The notes: generated by a model not told the origin, from the sequence alone. A stretch of DNA of 64,000 bases from Shewanella nanhaiensis (GCF_019457885.1 NZ_JAHZST010000002.1:124001-188000); one strand, 5' to 3'; counted from the stretch's first letter, positions 9,284 through 18,661 are shown. Numbers and translations: made by a program.

Positions 9284-10954
9284 ATGTTGGCTCCAGAACT
9301 CATTGAATTAAGTGTTGATAATAAATTTGTTGAATTTAAGGTGATCCCCAATACTCATGGCCCCATTTCTGAAAGCGCGGTGATGGCTCTTCTGGCACTA
9401 CCTGAATTCAATCAGCTACACCCATTAGAGAATATTATTGAAAAAGCGATCACTCAGGTTAATCAGCTATGTGATCAGGAAGATGGTCAATTCGAGCAGT
9501 TTTTCAAGATAGCCGAACGTATTGATGGCCAGATAAATGTCAAGATTGCCGAAGATAAGATGTCGGCAAAAATGGAGCTAACTGCACCTTGGGGTGGAGA
9601 GAAGGTCACTATTCAAGGGATTCTTCAAGCACTAAAGGCCAGCAATGTCTGTATGGGCTTGAGTAAAATAAAGATACAAGCACTACTCAAAGAGCTATCA
9701 AGAAAGCAAGCAGGCGAAACCTGTGAATGCGTTATTGCCACAGGAAAACAGAGCATCAATGGAGACAACGCTTCGATAGAGAGAAAGGTCCCTCTTGCCA
9801 GAGAGAGGTTACTACAACCGCAAGAAAGAGAAGATGGCACTGTCGATATGCACAACTTAGGCTCTGTCATCATGGTCGATCCCCAAGATCTGCTAATAGT
9901 TAAACACCCCGCGACAGAGGGAACCAGCGGTTACAATATCCATGGAGAGATTTTAGAGCCTGTTCCCGGTAAAGATCTCCAGCTTATCCCAGGCAATGGA
10001 ACTGAACTTTCAAGCAGCAATCCCAACCATCTTATCGCCAGCGTTTCTGGCCAGCCTGTTGAAACAAAAACTGGTATGCAAGTCGATGATGTGCTGAACA
10101 TTAAGGATGTTGATGTCGGCTATGGAAATGTCGACTTTAAGGGCAGTATTCTCGTCACAGGCGATGTTCATGAAGGTATGGTAGTAAAGAGTACTGGTGA
10201 TATTACCGTAATGGGTTTCGCAGATTCAGCAACACTCATTGCTGATGGGGACGTCATTGTCAGTAAAGGGATTATAGGCAGGCAGCTCAAAGAGAAAGAG
10301 CTATCAACCAAGATTAGAGCCAAGGGGCAGATCTGCGCGCAGTTCATTCAATATTCAGATCTCGAGGCTGAGGGGGAGATCTTAGTGACCAAACAGCTAC
10401 TCCACAGCTATACCAAGACTAAACAAACACTCATTGTTAGTGATCCAAATGGTCGACGAGGCGATCTGGTTGGCGGTATTGCTAAGGCTGATAAATCGGT
10501 GATTGCCGTGACCATAGGCGCCACAGCTGGAACTAAAACTGAGATATTCTGTGCCAGGAGACAAAACGAGCTTAAGGAGAGGTCAAAAGAGTTAGATCAG
10601 AGCATCAAAGCTATGGTCGTAACAAGCCTAGATCTCGAAGCAAGGATGCGCAAACTTCCACCAAAGAGTGAATGGCAAGGCGATGAGATGATGGTTGAAC
10701 AAGTGCAGATGATGCTTGATGAAAAAGCGGAGCTTGCTAACCGCCGCGTGAGAGAAGAAGCAGAGTTTGGACAACTTCAAGGTGAAATAGAGAATTACTA
10801 CCGTGAATGCCATGTTGAAGCCCATAAACATATCTTTGCCAATGTAGAACTACATATCGGGCAAGCCTTTAACCGTACCCAACGTGAACACGGCACTTGC
10901 ATGGTCTTCAACCAAGGCAAAGAAGTCAGATTTGATTACGAAACCAAACATTAG
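9284..10954 (+). CDS. FapA-family (DUF342) protein
   Basis: 556 aa. The N-terminal half has an alpha/beta region, followed by the repeated GDV/GNV-type turns of the FapA beta-helix: DVDVGYGNVDFKGS, then VTGDVHEG, ADGDVIVSKGIIG and KGQICAQFIQYS. A charged helical segment (about 420-510, probable coiled coil) and a short C-terminal beta region follow. DUF342/FapA proteins are conserved in marine gammaproteobacteria and Vibrio; some are linked to surface or polar assembly and signalling, but function is not settled. It stands alone between rsmC and an M50 protease gene. Confidence 0.8.
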   Translation: MLAPELIELSVDNKFVEFKVIPNTHGPISESAVMALLALPEFNQLHPLENIIEKAITQVNQLCDQEDGQFEQFFKIAERIDGQINVKIAEDKMSAKMELTAPWGGEKVTIQGILQALKASNVCMGLSKIKIQALLKELSRKQAGETCECVIATGKQSINGDNASIERKVPLARERLLQPQEREDGTVDMHNLGSVIMVDPQDLLIVKHPATEGTSGYNIHGEILEPVPGKDLQLIPGNGTELSSSNPNHLIASVSGQPVETKTGMQVDDVLNIKDVDVGYGNVDFKGSILVTGDVHEGMVVKSTGDITVMGFADSATLIADGDVIVSKGIIGRQLKEKELSTKIRAKGQICAQFIQYSDLEAEGEILVTKQLLHSYTKTKQTLIVSDPNGRRGDLVGGIAKADKSVIAVTIGATAGTKTEIFCARRQNELKERSKELDQSIKAMVVTSLDLEARMRKLPPKSEWQGDEMMVEQVQMMLDEKAELANRRVREEAEFGQLQGEIENYYRECHVEAHKHIFANVELHIGQAFNRTQREHGTCMVFNQGKEVRFDYETKH

Positions 10955-11057
10955 CCTTTTTTAGAGCGGACAGTGACAAGTGTCCGCTCGCATCCCCCTA
11001 AGATTCCATGCATAATCTCCTGCTATATCTCAACTCACATCATGCTAAGAGAACATA

Positions 11058-12200
11058 GTGGAACTATTAAGAATCGATTGTTTAGGAAAGGAGCTAAGGC
11101 TAGAGGGCTCGATGGCTGGCTGGCAGCAGCTCTTTTGGGGTGGTGAGCTAGTATCTGTTAAACAAGCATCGGTCGATAATGAAGGCCTGAAAAATCATCA
11201 ATTTGAACTCAGATCGCAAACAGCGAAAGTCGACTCGACTCAAGCAGTATCTGCCGACTCTATTGCATCAGCAGAGCAAGTAAAAACGATCTTTGTTAAT
11301 CTTGAAATCGATCTCCAATGGCAGCCTTTTAATCTCGATTATCGTTTAATTGTCGACGACAACATTGTCACTACAGGAACAAGAAACAGTAAAGATATTG
11401 AGCGCCAAACGCCTGTGACTCCCATTGAAGTAAAGCGTCAATTTAGTCTTATAGGCCTAGCTTCCTTGGGTTTTAAGCTGCTTAAAAGTGCAAAAGTTAT
11501 TAAGGTTGTACTGGCAGGAGCCAGTGTCGCAGCATACTCTTGGTTATTCTCTTTCCAATTTGCACTAGCCCTTATCGCCTGTCTGGTTTTTCATGAATAT
11601 GGCCATATTCGAGCCATGAAATATTTCGGTATGAAAACCAAAGGAATCTACCTTATCCCCTTTATGGGAGGCCTGGCGCTCAGCGATGAAAAGATCAATA
11701 CCCGTTGGCAAGATGTAGTGATATCCATCATGGGACCCACATTTGGCCTCTTAATGTCAGTGATAGCCTTAGTGGCTTTCTGGATAACAGATAACCCCTT
11801 CTTTGCCGGTTTAGCTGCCTTCAATGCCCTACTCAACCTCTTTAACTTACTCCCAATATTGCCATTAGATGGCGGCCATATATTAAAGAGCGTAAGTTTC
11901 TCCATGAACAGTATTATGGGGTTAGCAGCCTGTGTTGCTGGCGCAGCTATTGGAGTTTACATCAGCTACACCTTAGGGTTAGCCCTATTAGGTTTCTTAC
12001 TATTAATCGGCAGTGCAGAGATTGTTTTTGAGTGGAAGGCCCGTCATCAGAGCCACCTACTTCCACTAGACAGATATGGCCAAATATTCTCTACCATTTG
12101 GTACCTACTAACTGTCGGCTCCTTGATTGGCATTATCTGGTACTTAGCTGGAACCGGTGACGATATGCTGAGCTTACCGTTACAGATATTACAGAGTTAA
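11058..12200 (+). CDS. M50-family (site-2-type) membrane metalloprotease
   Basis: 380 aa with a GTG start. The N-terminal 130 residues are soluble and of unknown role. They are followed by several membrane helices carrying the zinc motif HEYGH (His179, Glu180, His183) and the second motif LLPILPLDGG with Asp271, the third ligand. This is the layout of site-2/SpoIVFB-like intramembrane proteases that cut membrane substrates. No PDZ domain is evident, which separates it from RseP. The substrate is unknown. The gene ends just before a strong terminator and appears to be a single-gene unit. Confidence 0.85.
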   Translation: MELLRIDCLGKELRLEGSMAGWQQLFWGGELVSVKQASVDNEGLKNHQFELRSQTAKVDSTQAVSADSIASAEQVKTIFVNLEIDLQWQPFNLDYRLIVDDNIVTTGTRNSKDIERQTPVTPIEVKRQFSLIGLASLGFKLLKSAKVIKVVLAGASVAAYSWLFSFQFALALIACLVFHEYGHIRAMKYFGMKTKGIYLIPFMGGLALSDEKINTRWQDVVISIMGPTFGLLMSVIALVAFWITDNPFFAGLAAFNALLNLFNLLPILPLDGGHILKSVSFSMNSIMGLAACVAGAAIGVYISYTLGLALLGFLLLIGSAEIVFEWKARHQSHLLPLDRYGQIFSTIWYLLTVGSLIGIIWYLAGTGDDMLSLPLQILQS

Positions 12201-12214
12201 GTCCAAATAATAGT

Positions 12215-12238
12215 AACGCCCTTCGGGGCGTTTTATTT
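12215..12238 (+). terminator. Rho-independent terminator after M50 protease gene
   Basis: Stem AACGCCC / GGGCGTT with a TTCG tetraloop (12215-12232) followed by a T-rich tail. A classic intrinsic terminator. Confidence 0.9.
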
Positions 12239-12581
12239 AGCTAATAGAGCAATAGAATCACTAAGCCAGCTCCCCATAAATCCCCTCTTAATGAAATTTA
12301 TCCAGTAACTCCTCCTAGCCTACTAATATTAAAATCACAATAGATAAATTGTTTTATGCCAATGAAACATCTATAGATTTAACCAAAAAAATCATTTATG
12401 TTAAAAAAATCGCAACAAGCAGGATATAAAACCAAAAGTCAGGGAAAGGGCAAAACAATAACACACAAACACAGCGACGTTATGATACCTCTCCCTTAAT
12501 ATCCCCGGAATGGCCAACATAAGGTCACCAAGTACTTTTATCCTGACAAACATATAACCAATCATTACCGGAGAGATGATA
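12239..12581. other. Intergenic region upstream of RND efflux operon
   Basis: About 340 bases holding the presumed promoter of the efflux operon and a leader of roughly 200 bases. I see no adjacent regulator gene (no TetR or LysR), no clear operator palindrome and no small gene. An antisense open frame across this region (12401-12760) has no recognisable features. Confidence 0.5.
12349..12377 (+). promoter_or_regulatory. Candidate sigma70 promoter of RND operon
   Basis: TTGTTT at 12349-12354 and TATAGA at 12372-12377 are separated by 17 bases. Both match the sigma70 hexamers at four positions or more. Start of transcription would be near 12384. Confidence 0.4.
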
Positions 12582-13613
12582 ATGCGAAATACAATCTTAA
12601 TCGGATGCAGTGTTATTATTGCAGCATGCGGTGATAAAACCCCCGACATCCCCCCACCAGAATCTCGACCAGCAAAATTAATGACGGTAACAGTCAGTGG
12701 TGAAGCCGAAAAGCGTAGCTTCCCCGCCTTGGTCGTCGCCGACGACAGTGCCGTGCTCACCTTCAGAGTTCCCGGGCAGTTAAAACAGATGCAGGTAAAA
12801 GCCGGTATGCAGGTAACAGCGGGCCAAACCTTAGCGGTACTAGATCAACAGGAACTCAAACTGCAACTCGCCCAAGCTCAAGCCAGCTATGATCTGGCTA
12901 AGGTTCAGTTTGAACGAACTGCTGGTTTACGCAAAGATTTTGTCGTTTCTGAGCAAGATTATGAGCAAGCCGAATCTAAACTCAATGAGGCGATCGCTAA
13001 CCGAGAGCAAGCCTTTGCCAACCTTGGCTACGCCACCTTACATGCTCCCTATGACGGTGCAATCTCATTAAGACATAAAGAGAACCACGAGTATGTTGCA
13101 GCCAATGAGCCTGTAATGAATATACAAACCAGTGACATAGTCAACGTCTCTTTCCAACTACCAGAGCGACTAGCCGGGCAGATCAATCGAAAGCAACAAA
13201 CAGCCATTGCCGATATCGTTTTTGATACCTATCCAGATAAAACCTTCAGCGCCATGCTCAAACAGATAGATACCGAAGCCGATCGAAAAACCGGTAGTTA
13301 TAAGGTCACACTCACACTAAAGCGACCTGAAAACGTCAATGTCCTCCCAGGCATGTCCACAACCGTTACCGTGCCTATAAAGGCAGCAGTTAGCTCCCTC
13401 ATTCCTAAATCAGCCCTACTCAAAAGCGAGCCTGAACTGCATAAAGTATGGCAAGTAGGTGAAGATGGGCGAATTAGTGAATCTTTAATCACTCTGAATG
13501 ACGATCGCTTGGTGGGAGGATTACAAGATGGTGATGTGATTGTACTTTCAGGTGTTGAATATCTAAATGAAGGCGATAAAGTCACCCCTTGGGTTAAGGA
13601 GCGTGGACTATGA
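12582..13613 (+). CDS. RND efflux adaptor lipoprotein 1 (membrane fusion protein)
   Basis: 343 aa from the ATG at 12582, chosen because GGAGAG lies 6 bases upstream; an in-frame ATG at 12576 abuts the ribosome site. The signal peptide ends in a lipobox (VIIAAC, Cys16), so the protein is anchored in the inner membrane by lipid. It follows the usual adaptor order: biotinyl-lipoyl-like half motif, alpha-hairpin (about 75-135), second lipoyl half (LHAPYDGAI), beta-barrel and membrane-proximal domain. It would connect the RND pump to an outer-membrane channel. It overlaps the second adaptor by 4 bases (ATGA). Confidence 0.9.
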   Translation: MRNTILIGCSVIIAACGDKTPDIPPPESRPAKLMTVTVSGEAEKRSFPALVVADDSAVLTFRVPGQLKQMQVKAGMQVTAGQTLAVLDQQELKLQLAQAQASYDLAKVQFERTAGLRKDFVVSEQDYEQAESKLNEAIANREQAFANLGYATLHAPYDGAISLRHKENHEYVAANEPVMNIQTSDIVNVSFQLPERLAGQINRKQQTAIADIVFDTYPDKTFSAMLKQIDTEADRKTGSYKVTLTLKRPENVNVLPGMSTTVTVPIKAAVSSLIPKSALLKSEPELHKVWQVGEDGRISESLITLNDDRLVGGLQDGDVIVLSGVEYLNEGDKVTPWVKERGL

Positions 13614-14704
13614 AACATCCTCAATATCTTACACTCAAACTGCTCTTTGCAAGCTTGCTACTTTCCGCTTGTAACAATCAGCAGAAGCTCAACACAATTG
13701 CCGACCCGGTTGTCACAGTGATGACAATCAACGAAGTCGCCCCATCACCACGAATGCAATTCCCCGCCGTTGCGGCTGCTGCAGATAGATCTGAACTGGC
13801 CTTTAGAGTCTCTGGGGAGATAACCCAAATTAACGTCAAACCTGGTGATATGGTTAAAAAAGATCAGGTGCTGGCATCCTTAGACACAACCGATTACCAA
13901 CTCTCACTCGATGATGCAAAAACCCGTTATAAACTAGCTCAAAGTCAATTCAGCCGCGCCGCTAAATTAGTCAAAACAGGATCATTGGCACAGTCACAAT
14001 ATGATGAGCTTAAAGCTCAGCGAGATATCGCCAAAGCAGATCATGACCTCGCCGCCCTCAAATTAAGCTATACCAAACTATTGGCTCCATTCGACGGTGT
14101 TGTATCTCGAGTTCCAGCCTTGGCTTTCGAAGTTGTTGGTGTAGGCCAAAGCATCATGAATATTCACAATGTCTCCGATGTAGATATCAAAATTCAGGCT
14201 GCAGACATACTTTACGTCAATCACAGTAACAGAGAGTCAGAAGAGACACTAGCAGAGGTCGATCCCCGTGTCGTACTCGATGATGGTAAAGAGTACCGTT
14301 TGAAAATGAAGGAGTTTACCGTAGAACCAGATCCAACATCAGGTGCATTTTTGGTGACCTTAACCATGCCAATGCCCAAAGACAGGATCATTCTTGATGG
14401 CATGAGCGTCGATGTGAATGCTAGCGGGGAAGGTTTACTTGCCTACAACGCAGGAGCGATGGAGATCCCTATCGAGGCAGTATTTAATGCCGATGGCGAT
14501 CCCCTCGATGCCAACGAGCAGTATGTCTGGATCTTGGATGACGATAATAGAGTCCATAAACAGAAAATAGAGGTAGAAAAGCTGACACCGACAGGCATTA
14601 GGGTCATCAACGGGATCGTTAAAGGCGAGCGCTTGGTAACCTCTGGAGTCAACAAACTAGTCGATGGACAACTGGTTGTCATCAAGGGCGAGGAAAATAG
14701 ATAA
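13610..14704 (+). CDS. RND efflux adaptor lipoprotein 2 (membrane fusion protein)
   Basis: 364 aa, also with a lipobox (LLLSAC, Cys near residue 21). The lipoyl halves are visible as VKPGDMVKKDQVLASLD and LLAPFDGVVS, flanking a coiled-coil hairpin (about 100-150). It is distantly similar to the adaptor just upstream but clearly diverged. The start overlaps the preceding stop (ATGA) and its stop overlaps the pump start (TAATG), so translation is coupled. Two adaptors with one pump suggest a mixed adaptor ring, as proposed for Vibrio-type pumps; the substrates cannot be read from sequence. Confidence 0.9.
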   Translation: MKHPQYLTLKLLFASLLLSACNNQQKLNTIADPVVTVMTINEVAPSPRMQFPAVAAAADRSELAFRVSGEITQINVKPGDMVKKDQVLASLDTTDYQLSLDDAKTRYKLAQSQFSRAAKLVKTGSLAQSQYDELKAQRDIAKADHDLAALKLSYTKLLAPFDGVVSRVPALAFEVVGVGQSIMNIHNVSDVDIKIQAADILYVNHSNRESEETLAEVDPRVVLDDGKEYRLKMKEFTVEPDPTSGAFLVTLTMPMPKDRIILDGMSVDVNASGEGLLAYNAGAMEIPIEAVFNADGDPLDANEQYVWILDDDNRVHKQKIEVEKLTPTGIRVINGIVKGERLVTSGVNKLVDGQLVVIKGEENR

Positions 14705-17700
14705 TGAAACAGAATATCGCCACATACTTCATAAAAAACAGCGTAATAAGCTGGATGATGACACTGATTTTCCTTATCGGTGGCACAGTCTCCTTCTTTG
14801 GACTCGGGCGACTGGAAGACCCCGCTTTTACCATTAAAGATGTCATGATCGTCACCGCTTACCCAGGGGCGACACCTCAACAGGTTGAAGAGGAGGTGAG
14901 TTATCCTCTAGAAAAAGCAGTTCAGCAGTTGGTCTATGTCGACAAGGTGCAATCGATCTCCAGCCGAGGTCTGTCACAAATAACCGTCAGCATGAAAAAC
15001 AATTATGGCCCTGACGATCTCCCTCAGATCAAAGATGAGATGCGACGCAAAGTCAATGACATCAAAGAGACTCTACCACCTGGGGTCAATACGCCTCAGG
15101 TCTTAGATGATTTTGGTGATGTTTATGGTGTTCTACTTGCCGTTACTGGTGATGGTTACGCTTACTCAGAACTCAAAGATTATGTTGACTACCTAAGACG
15201 AGAGCTTGAGCTCGTTGATGGAGTGGGCAAAGTACAGGTCTCAGGCGTTCAACAGGAACAGGTCTTTATCGAAATTTCAATGCAGCGGCTCAGTAACTTA
15301 GGGATCTCTCCCCAAACGCTGTTTCAGTTACTCGAAACCCAAAATACCGTCACCAATGCTGGCGCTGTCCGCATTGGCAGCGAATATATCCATATCCAAA
15401 CCACTGGTGAGTTCCAGTCGGTACAGGAACTTGGCAACCTTATCATCAACAACTCAGGTACTGAGGGGTTAATATACTTAAGAGATGTCGCTGATATTAA
15501 GAGAGATTATCAAGAGGTTCCCTCTAATCTGGTGACCTACAACAACAGACTAGCACTCAATCTAGGGATCTCCTTTGCAAATGGAGTCAACGTTGTTGAG
15601 ATAGGAAAAAGTGTCGATCGAAGGCTAGATGAGCTAAGAGAGTTTCAACCCATAGGTATCGATATTGGCCGAGTTTACAATCAACCTACTGAGGTCGATG
15701 GCTCAGTACAAGGCTTTGTCGTCAGTCTAGGTGAAGCCGTTGCGATCGTTATCCTAGTGCTTCTGCTATTTATGGGCTTAAGATCTGGCCTATTGATCGG
15801 TTTGATTCTACTTCTAACCGTATTGGCCACCTTTATCTTTATGCGGTATTTCAATATTGACCTGCAGAGGATCTCCCTTGGGGCTCTAGTGATCGCATTA
15901 GGAATGCTGGTGGATAACGCCATTGTGGTCGTCGAAGGTATCTTAGTCGGGCTTAAAAAAGGCAGAACACGCTTAGAAGCCGCTTCAGATATTGTTACCC
16001 AAACACGTTGGCCTCTTCTGGGCGCTACCGTAATAGCCGTCACAGCTTTTGCGCCTATTGGTCTATCGGATGATGCCACCGGTGAGTACTGTGGCACCTT
16101 GTTCTCCGTGCTATTAATCTCACTCATGATGAGCTGGTTTACCGCCATCACTCTGACGCCATTTTTCGCCAACCTATTTTTCAAAGAGGAGCCAGCAAGC
16201 GATAATGATAAGGAATACGATCCCTATCAAGGTGTCATATTTGTCATCTATAAGCGCTTTTTAGAATTCTGCATTCGCCGGGCTTATCTCACCTGTGCAG
16301 TGCTCGTTATCGCATTAGTCAGCTCAATCTATGGCTTTAGTTTTATCAAGCAAGCCTTCTTCCCCTCCTCCACCACTCCAATGTTTATTGTCGATATCTG
16401 GATGCCGGAAGGCACAGATATCCATGCGACATCGGAGAAGCTGGCTGAGCTGGAAAACTGGATGCTGCAGCAAGATGATATCGAGTATGTCACCACCAGC
16501 GCAGGGGCTGGTAATCAGCGATTTATGCTGACCTATACGCCGGAAAAAAGTTACTCGGCCTACGGTGAGCTTATTATCCGCACAGACAGTTATCAAAGTG
16601 TCTTACCTAATATGGAAAAGATACGAACTGAAATGAACAAGAACCATCCTGAGCTTCAATACAAGCTCAAACGAGTGGAGTTAGGTCCATCAGCGGGATC
16701 TAAAATTGAAGCGAGAATTATTGGTTCAGATCCACAAGTTTTACGCACCATAGCGGCGCAATATACCGCCGTGATCAAAGCCGACCCTCAAGCTGTTAAT
16801 ATTCGTCATGACTGGCGTGAGCGTACTAAGTTAATTGAGCCTCAATTTAACGAGAGCCAAGCCAGACGTTACGGTATAACTAAGCAAGATGTCGATAACC
16901 TACTAGAGATGACCTTTTCCGGACGCTCAGTGGGACTATACCGGGATGGTACCTTGCTAATGCCCATCGTTGCTAGGCTACCTCAAGAGGAGAGAGTCGA
17001 TGTGAATACTATCGAGGGGATTAAGATCTGGAGCCCGTCGCTGCAGCAGTATGTACCTCTGCAACAGGTCACACTAGGCTACACCATGGCCTGGGAAGAT
17101 CCCATCATAGTGCGTAAAAACAGGAAGCGTATGTTAACGGTAGCAGCAGATCCCGATCCTCTTGGAGATGAGACCGCTGCTAGCTTACAAGCAAGGATCC
17201 AGCCTCTGATTGAGCAGATAGAGCTTCCAAAGGGATACTCTCTGGAATGGGGAGGTGAATATGAGTCTTCAGGCGATGCCCAAGCATCTCTGTTCAGCTC
17301 CCTGCCTATGGGCTATCTGTTTATGTTCTTAGTCACCATATTGCTGTTTAATTCAGTCAAAGACTCATTAATTGTCTGGATGACAGTCCCATTGGCGATT
17401 ATCGGTGGCACAGCAGGGCTGCTGGCTCTCAATACACCGTTTGGATTTATGGCACTGTTGGGATTCCTTAGCCTGACAGGTATGTTGATTAAAAACGGCA
17501 TCGTCTTAGTCGATCAGATCAATATTGAGCTCAAAGAGGGTAAAGACGCCTATCAAGCTGTTGTCGATGCGGCGGTGAGCCGTGTTAGACCTGTGTGTAT
17601 GGCAGCCATCACCACCATACTGGGTTTGCTACCACTGCTCCCTGATGTATTTTTCCGTCCCATGGCGGTCACCATCATGTTCGGTCTCGGCTTCGCTACT

Positions 17701-17769
17701 GTTCTTACATTGATCGCTGTCCCCGTGTTTTATCGCTTAGTTTACAGAGTGAAACTCCCAACCAACTGA
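14704..17769 (+). CDS. RND multidrug efflux pump, inner-membrane subunit (HAE1-type)
   Basis: 1021 aa with the AcrB-family plan: helix 1, a large periplasmic loop, a helix bundle, a second periplasmic loop and a second bundle. The proton relay is partly visible as LVDNAIVVVEG (Asp404, with Asn405 where AcrB has a second Asp) and Lys930 in GMLIKNGIVLVD. The VDN form is common in a subgroup of marine HAE1 pumps. It is third in an operon with two adaptors and no outer-membrane channel gene, so it must use a TolC-type protein encoded elsewhere. Transport by proton antiport is established for the family; the substrate is unknown. Confidence 0.93.
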   Translation: MKQNIATYFIKNSVISWMMTLIFLIGGTVSFFGLGRLEDPAFTIKDVMIVTAYPGATPQQVEEEVSYPLEKAVQQLVYVDKVQSISSRGLSQITVSMKNNYGPDDLPQIKDEMRRKVNDIKETLPPGVNTPQVLDDFGDVYGVLLAVTGDGYAYSELKDYVDYLRRELELVDGVGKVQVSGVQQEQVFIEISMQRLSNLGISPQTLFQLLETQNTVTNAGAVRIGSEYIHIQTTGEFQSVQELGNLIINNSGTEGLIYLRDVADIKRDYQEVPSNLVTYNNRLALNLGISFANGVNVVEIGKSVDRRLDELREFQPIGIDIGRVYNQPTEVDGSVQGFVVSLGEAVAIVILVLLLFMGLRSGLLIGLILLLTVLATFIFMRYFNIDLQRISLGALVIALGMLVDNAIVVVEGILVGLKKGRTRLEAASDIVTQTRWPLLGATVIAVTAFAPIGLSDDATGEYCGTLFSVLLISLMMSWFTAITLTPFFANLFFKEEPASDNDKEYDPYQGVIFVIYKRFLEFCIRRAYLTCAVLVIALVSSIYGFSFIKQAFFPSSTTPMFIVDIWMPEGTDIHATSEKLAELENWMLQQDDIEYVTTSAGAGNQRFMLTYTPEKSYSAYGELIIRTDSYQSVLPNMEKIRTEMNKNHPELQYKLKRVELGPSAGSKIEARIIGSDPQVLRTIAAQYTAVIKADPQAVNIRHDWRERTKLIEPQFNESQARRYGITKQDVDNLLEMTFSGRSVGLYRDGTLLMPIVARLPQEERVDVNTIEGIKIWSPSLQQYVPLQQVTLGYTMAWEDPIIVRKNRKRMLTVAADPDPLGDETAASLQARIQPLIEQIELPKGYSLEWGGEYESSGDAQASLFSSLPMGYLFMFLVTILLFNSVKDSLIVWMTVPLAIIGGTAGLLALNTPFGFMALLGFLSLTGMLIKNGIVLVDQINIELKEGKDAYQAVVDAAVSRVRPVCMAAITTILGLLPLLPDVFFRPMAVTIMFGLGFATVLTLIAVPVFYRLVYRVKLPTN

Positions 17770-17792
17770 TAACAACAAGCTTTGTCCTAGGT

Positions 17793-17828
17793 AGACACAA
17801 ACATCTCGCTTCCCGAATGTTTGTGTCT
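17793..17828 (+). repeat. Perfect 12-bp inverted repeat after RND operon
   Basis: AGACACAAACAT (17793-17804) and ATGTTTGTGTCT (17817-17828) are exact complements with a 12-base loop. A short GACTTTT tail follows. It could be an intrinsic terminator with a weak T-run or a 3'-end stability hairpin for the efflux mRNA. Confidence 0.6.
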
Positions 17829-17950
17829 GACTTTTAAAACAAAGATGACACCAATCACGGACATTCGAACAACATTTCGATAAGACAGGGAAAACCCAAT
17901 ACGAGGGAGAGGAGAAATAGAAAAAATTGACCATCATTCAGACATAAAAA

Positions 17951-17975
17951 AACCTGCTCGAGGGCAGGTTTTTCT
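17951..17975. terminator. Bidirectional terminator beside tRNA-Leu
   Basis: AACCTGC (17951-17957) pairs with GCAGGTT (17964-17970). It has an A-run on the left and a T-run on the right, so it can stop transcription from both directions. It ends the tRNA-Leu transcript on minus and backs up the efflux operon on plus. Confidence 0.85.
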
Positions 17976-17983
17976 ATTTTAAT

Positions 17984-18068
17984 TGGTACCGGAGGACGGA
18001 CTTGAACCGTCACGCTCGAAAGCAACGGATTTTGAATCCGTCGTGTCTACCAATTCCACCACACCGGC
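17984..18068 (-). tRNA. tRNA-Leu(CAA)
   Basis: An 85-nt class II tRNA with encoded CCA. The anticodon stem ACGGA/TCCGT encloses loop TTCAAAA, giving anticodon CAA (codon UUG). It has a long variable arm and a T arm GACGG-TTCAAGT-CCGTC. The acceptor has a G1:U72 wobble and an apparent U6:U67 mismatch, unusual but in a gene that otherwise looks intact. A terminator follows directly. Confidence 0.95.
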
Positions 18069-18423
18069 ATCATTAAATAGACTTACTAATATCCTGAGGA
18101 GCTCAGTAAGTGATGGCGATTATACCTTTGCCGCCGATAATGGCAAGCCTTTAAAAGCCATAAATATACTAACTGAGTACTTTTCACTCTTATCACTTGC
18201 CGTTTGCTTATAACATAAGCTCAATGCTTATTTGGCATACCTAAAAAGCAAAACGCTAACATCAGCTATCTGTAACAACTCAAACACGATCAAGTTCAAA
18301 CTTTTAGCAATAACCACCCAAGCCATTAACGATCCCACCGATTTTATTGATCGAGATCAGCTTACACAGGCTTAAACAAAGCTAATTTAGAGAAAAGCGA
18401 ATATTTTGAAAGAGGACTTCACC
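18069..18423. other. Intergenic region upstream of small membrane protein
   Basis: About 355 bases between tRNA-Leu (minus) and the 42-aa gene (plus). It must contain the tRNA-Leu promoter. I found no coding potential, no clear operators and no repeats worth listing. Confidence 0.4.
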
Positions 18424-18552
18424 ATGGCTTTCTGGCTAGATCTAATGTTTGGTAATCCGATAGGGCTTCTATCTATGATAGTTATCTTCTGCACTATAGG
18501 GATAATGTCATATTTGATGTGGATGTTTATTCAAAAGTCCAAGCCTGAATAA
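18424..18552 (+). CDS. 42-aa single-helix membrane protein (DUF3149-like)
   Basis: A very short gene with a good AGAGGA ribosome site 8-12 bases upstream of its ATG and its own terminators downstream. The product begins MAFWLDLMFGNPIG, has one strongly hydrophobic helix (about 15-36) and ends in basic/acidic residues QKSKPE. The sequence fits the DUF3149 group of small inner-membrane proteins known from Shewanella and relatives, whose function is unknown. Confidence 0.75.
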   Translation: MAFWLDLMFGNPIGLLSMIVIFCTIGIMSYLMWMFIQKSKPE

Positions 18553-18561
18553 GTTTTCGGT

Positions 18562-18590
18562 GAAAAAGCGTAGCCAATTCGCTTTTTCTA
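18562..18590 (+). terminator. Terminator hairpin 1 after 42-aa gene
   Basis: GAAAAAGCG (18562-18570) pairs with CGCTTTTTC (18580-18588). The T-run lies inside the right arm, so it could act in both directions. Confidence 0.65.
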
Positions 18591-18596
18591 ATGCAA

Positions 18597-18630
18597 AGGG
18601 GCTCTGCAATTAACAAGAGCCCCTATTTTT
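18597..18630 (+). terminator. Terminator hairpin 2 after 42-aa gene
   Basis: AGGGGCTCT (18597-18605) pairs with AGAGCCCCT (18616-18624), followed by ATTTTTAT. A strong intrinsic terminator that separates this gene from the convergent SieB-like gene. Confidence 0.9.
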
Positions 18631-18661
18631 ATGCCTGTTTTATTTCAGAACTTAATCAATA

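Noticed and set aside
12401..12760. 119-aa minus-strand open frame before and into the first adaptor gene
   Set aside because: No family features or ribosome site, and it is antisense to a strong lipoprotein start; likely a shadow.
17983..18213. 76-aa plus-strand frame over the tRNA-Leu
   Set aside because: It is antisense to a clear tRNA gene and has no other support.
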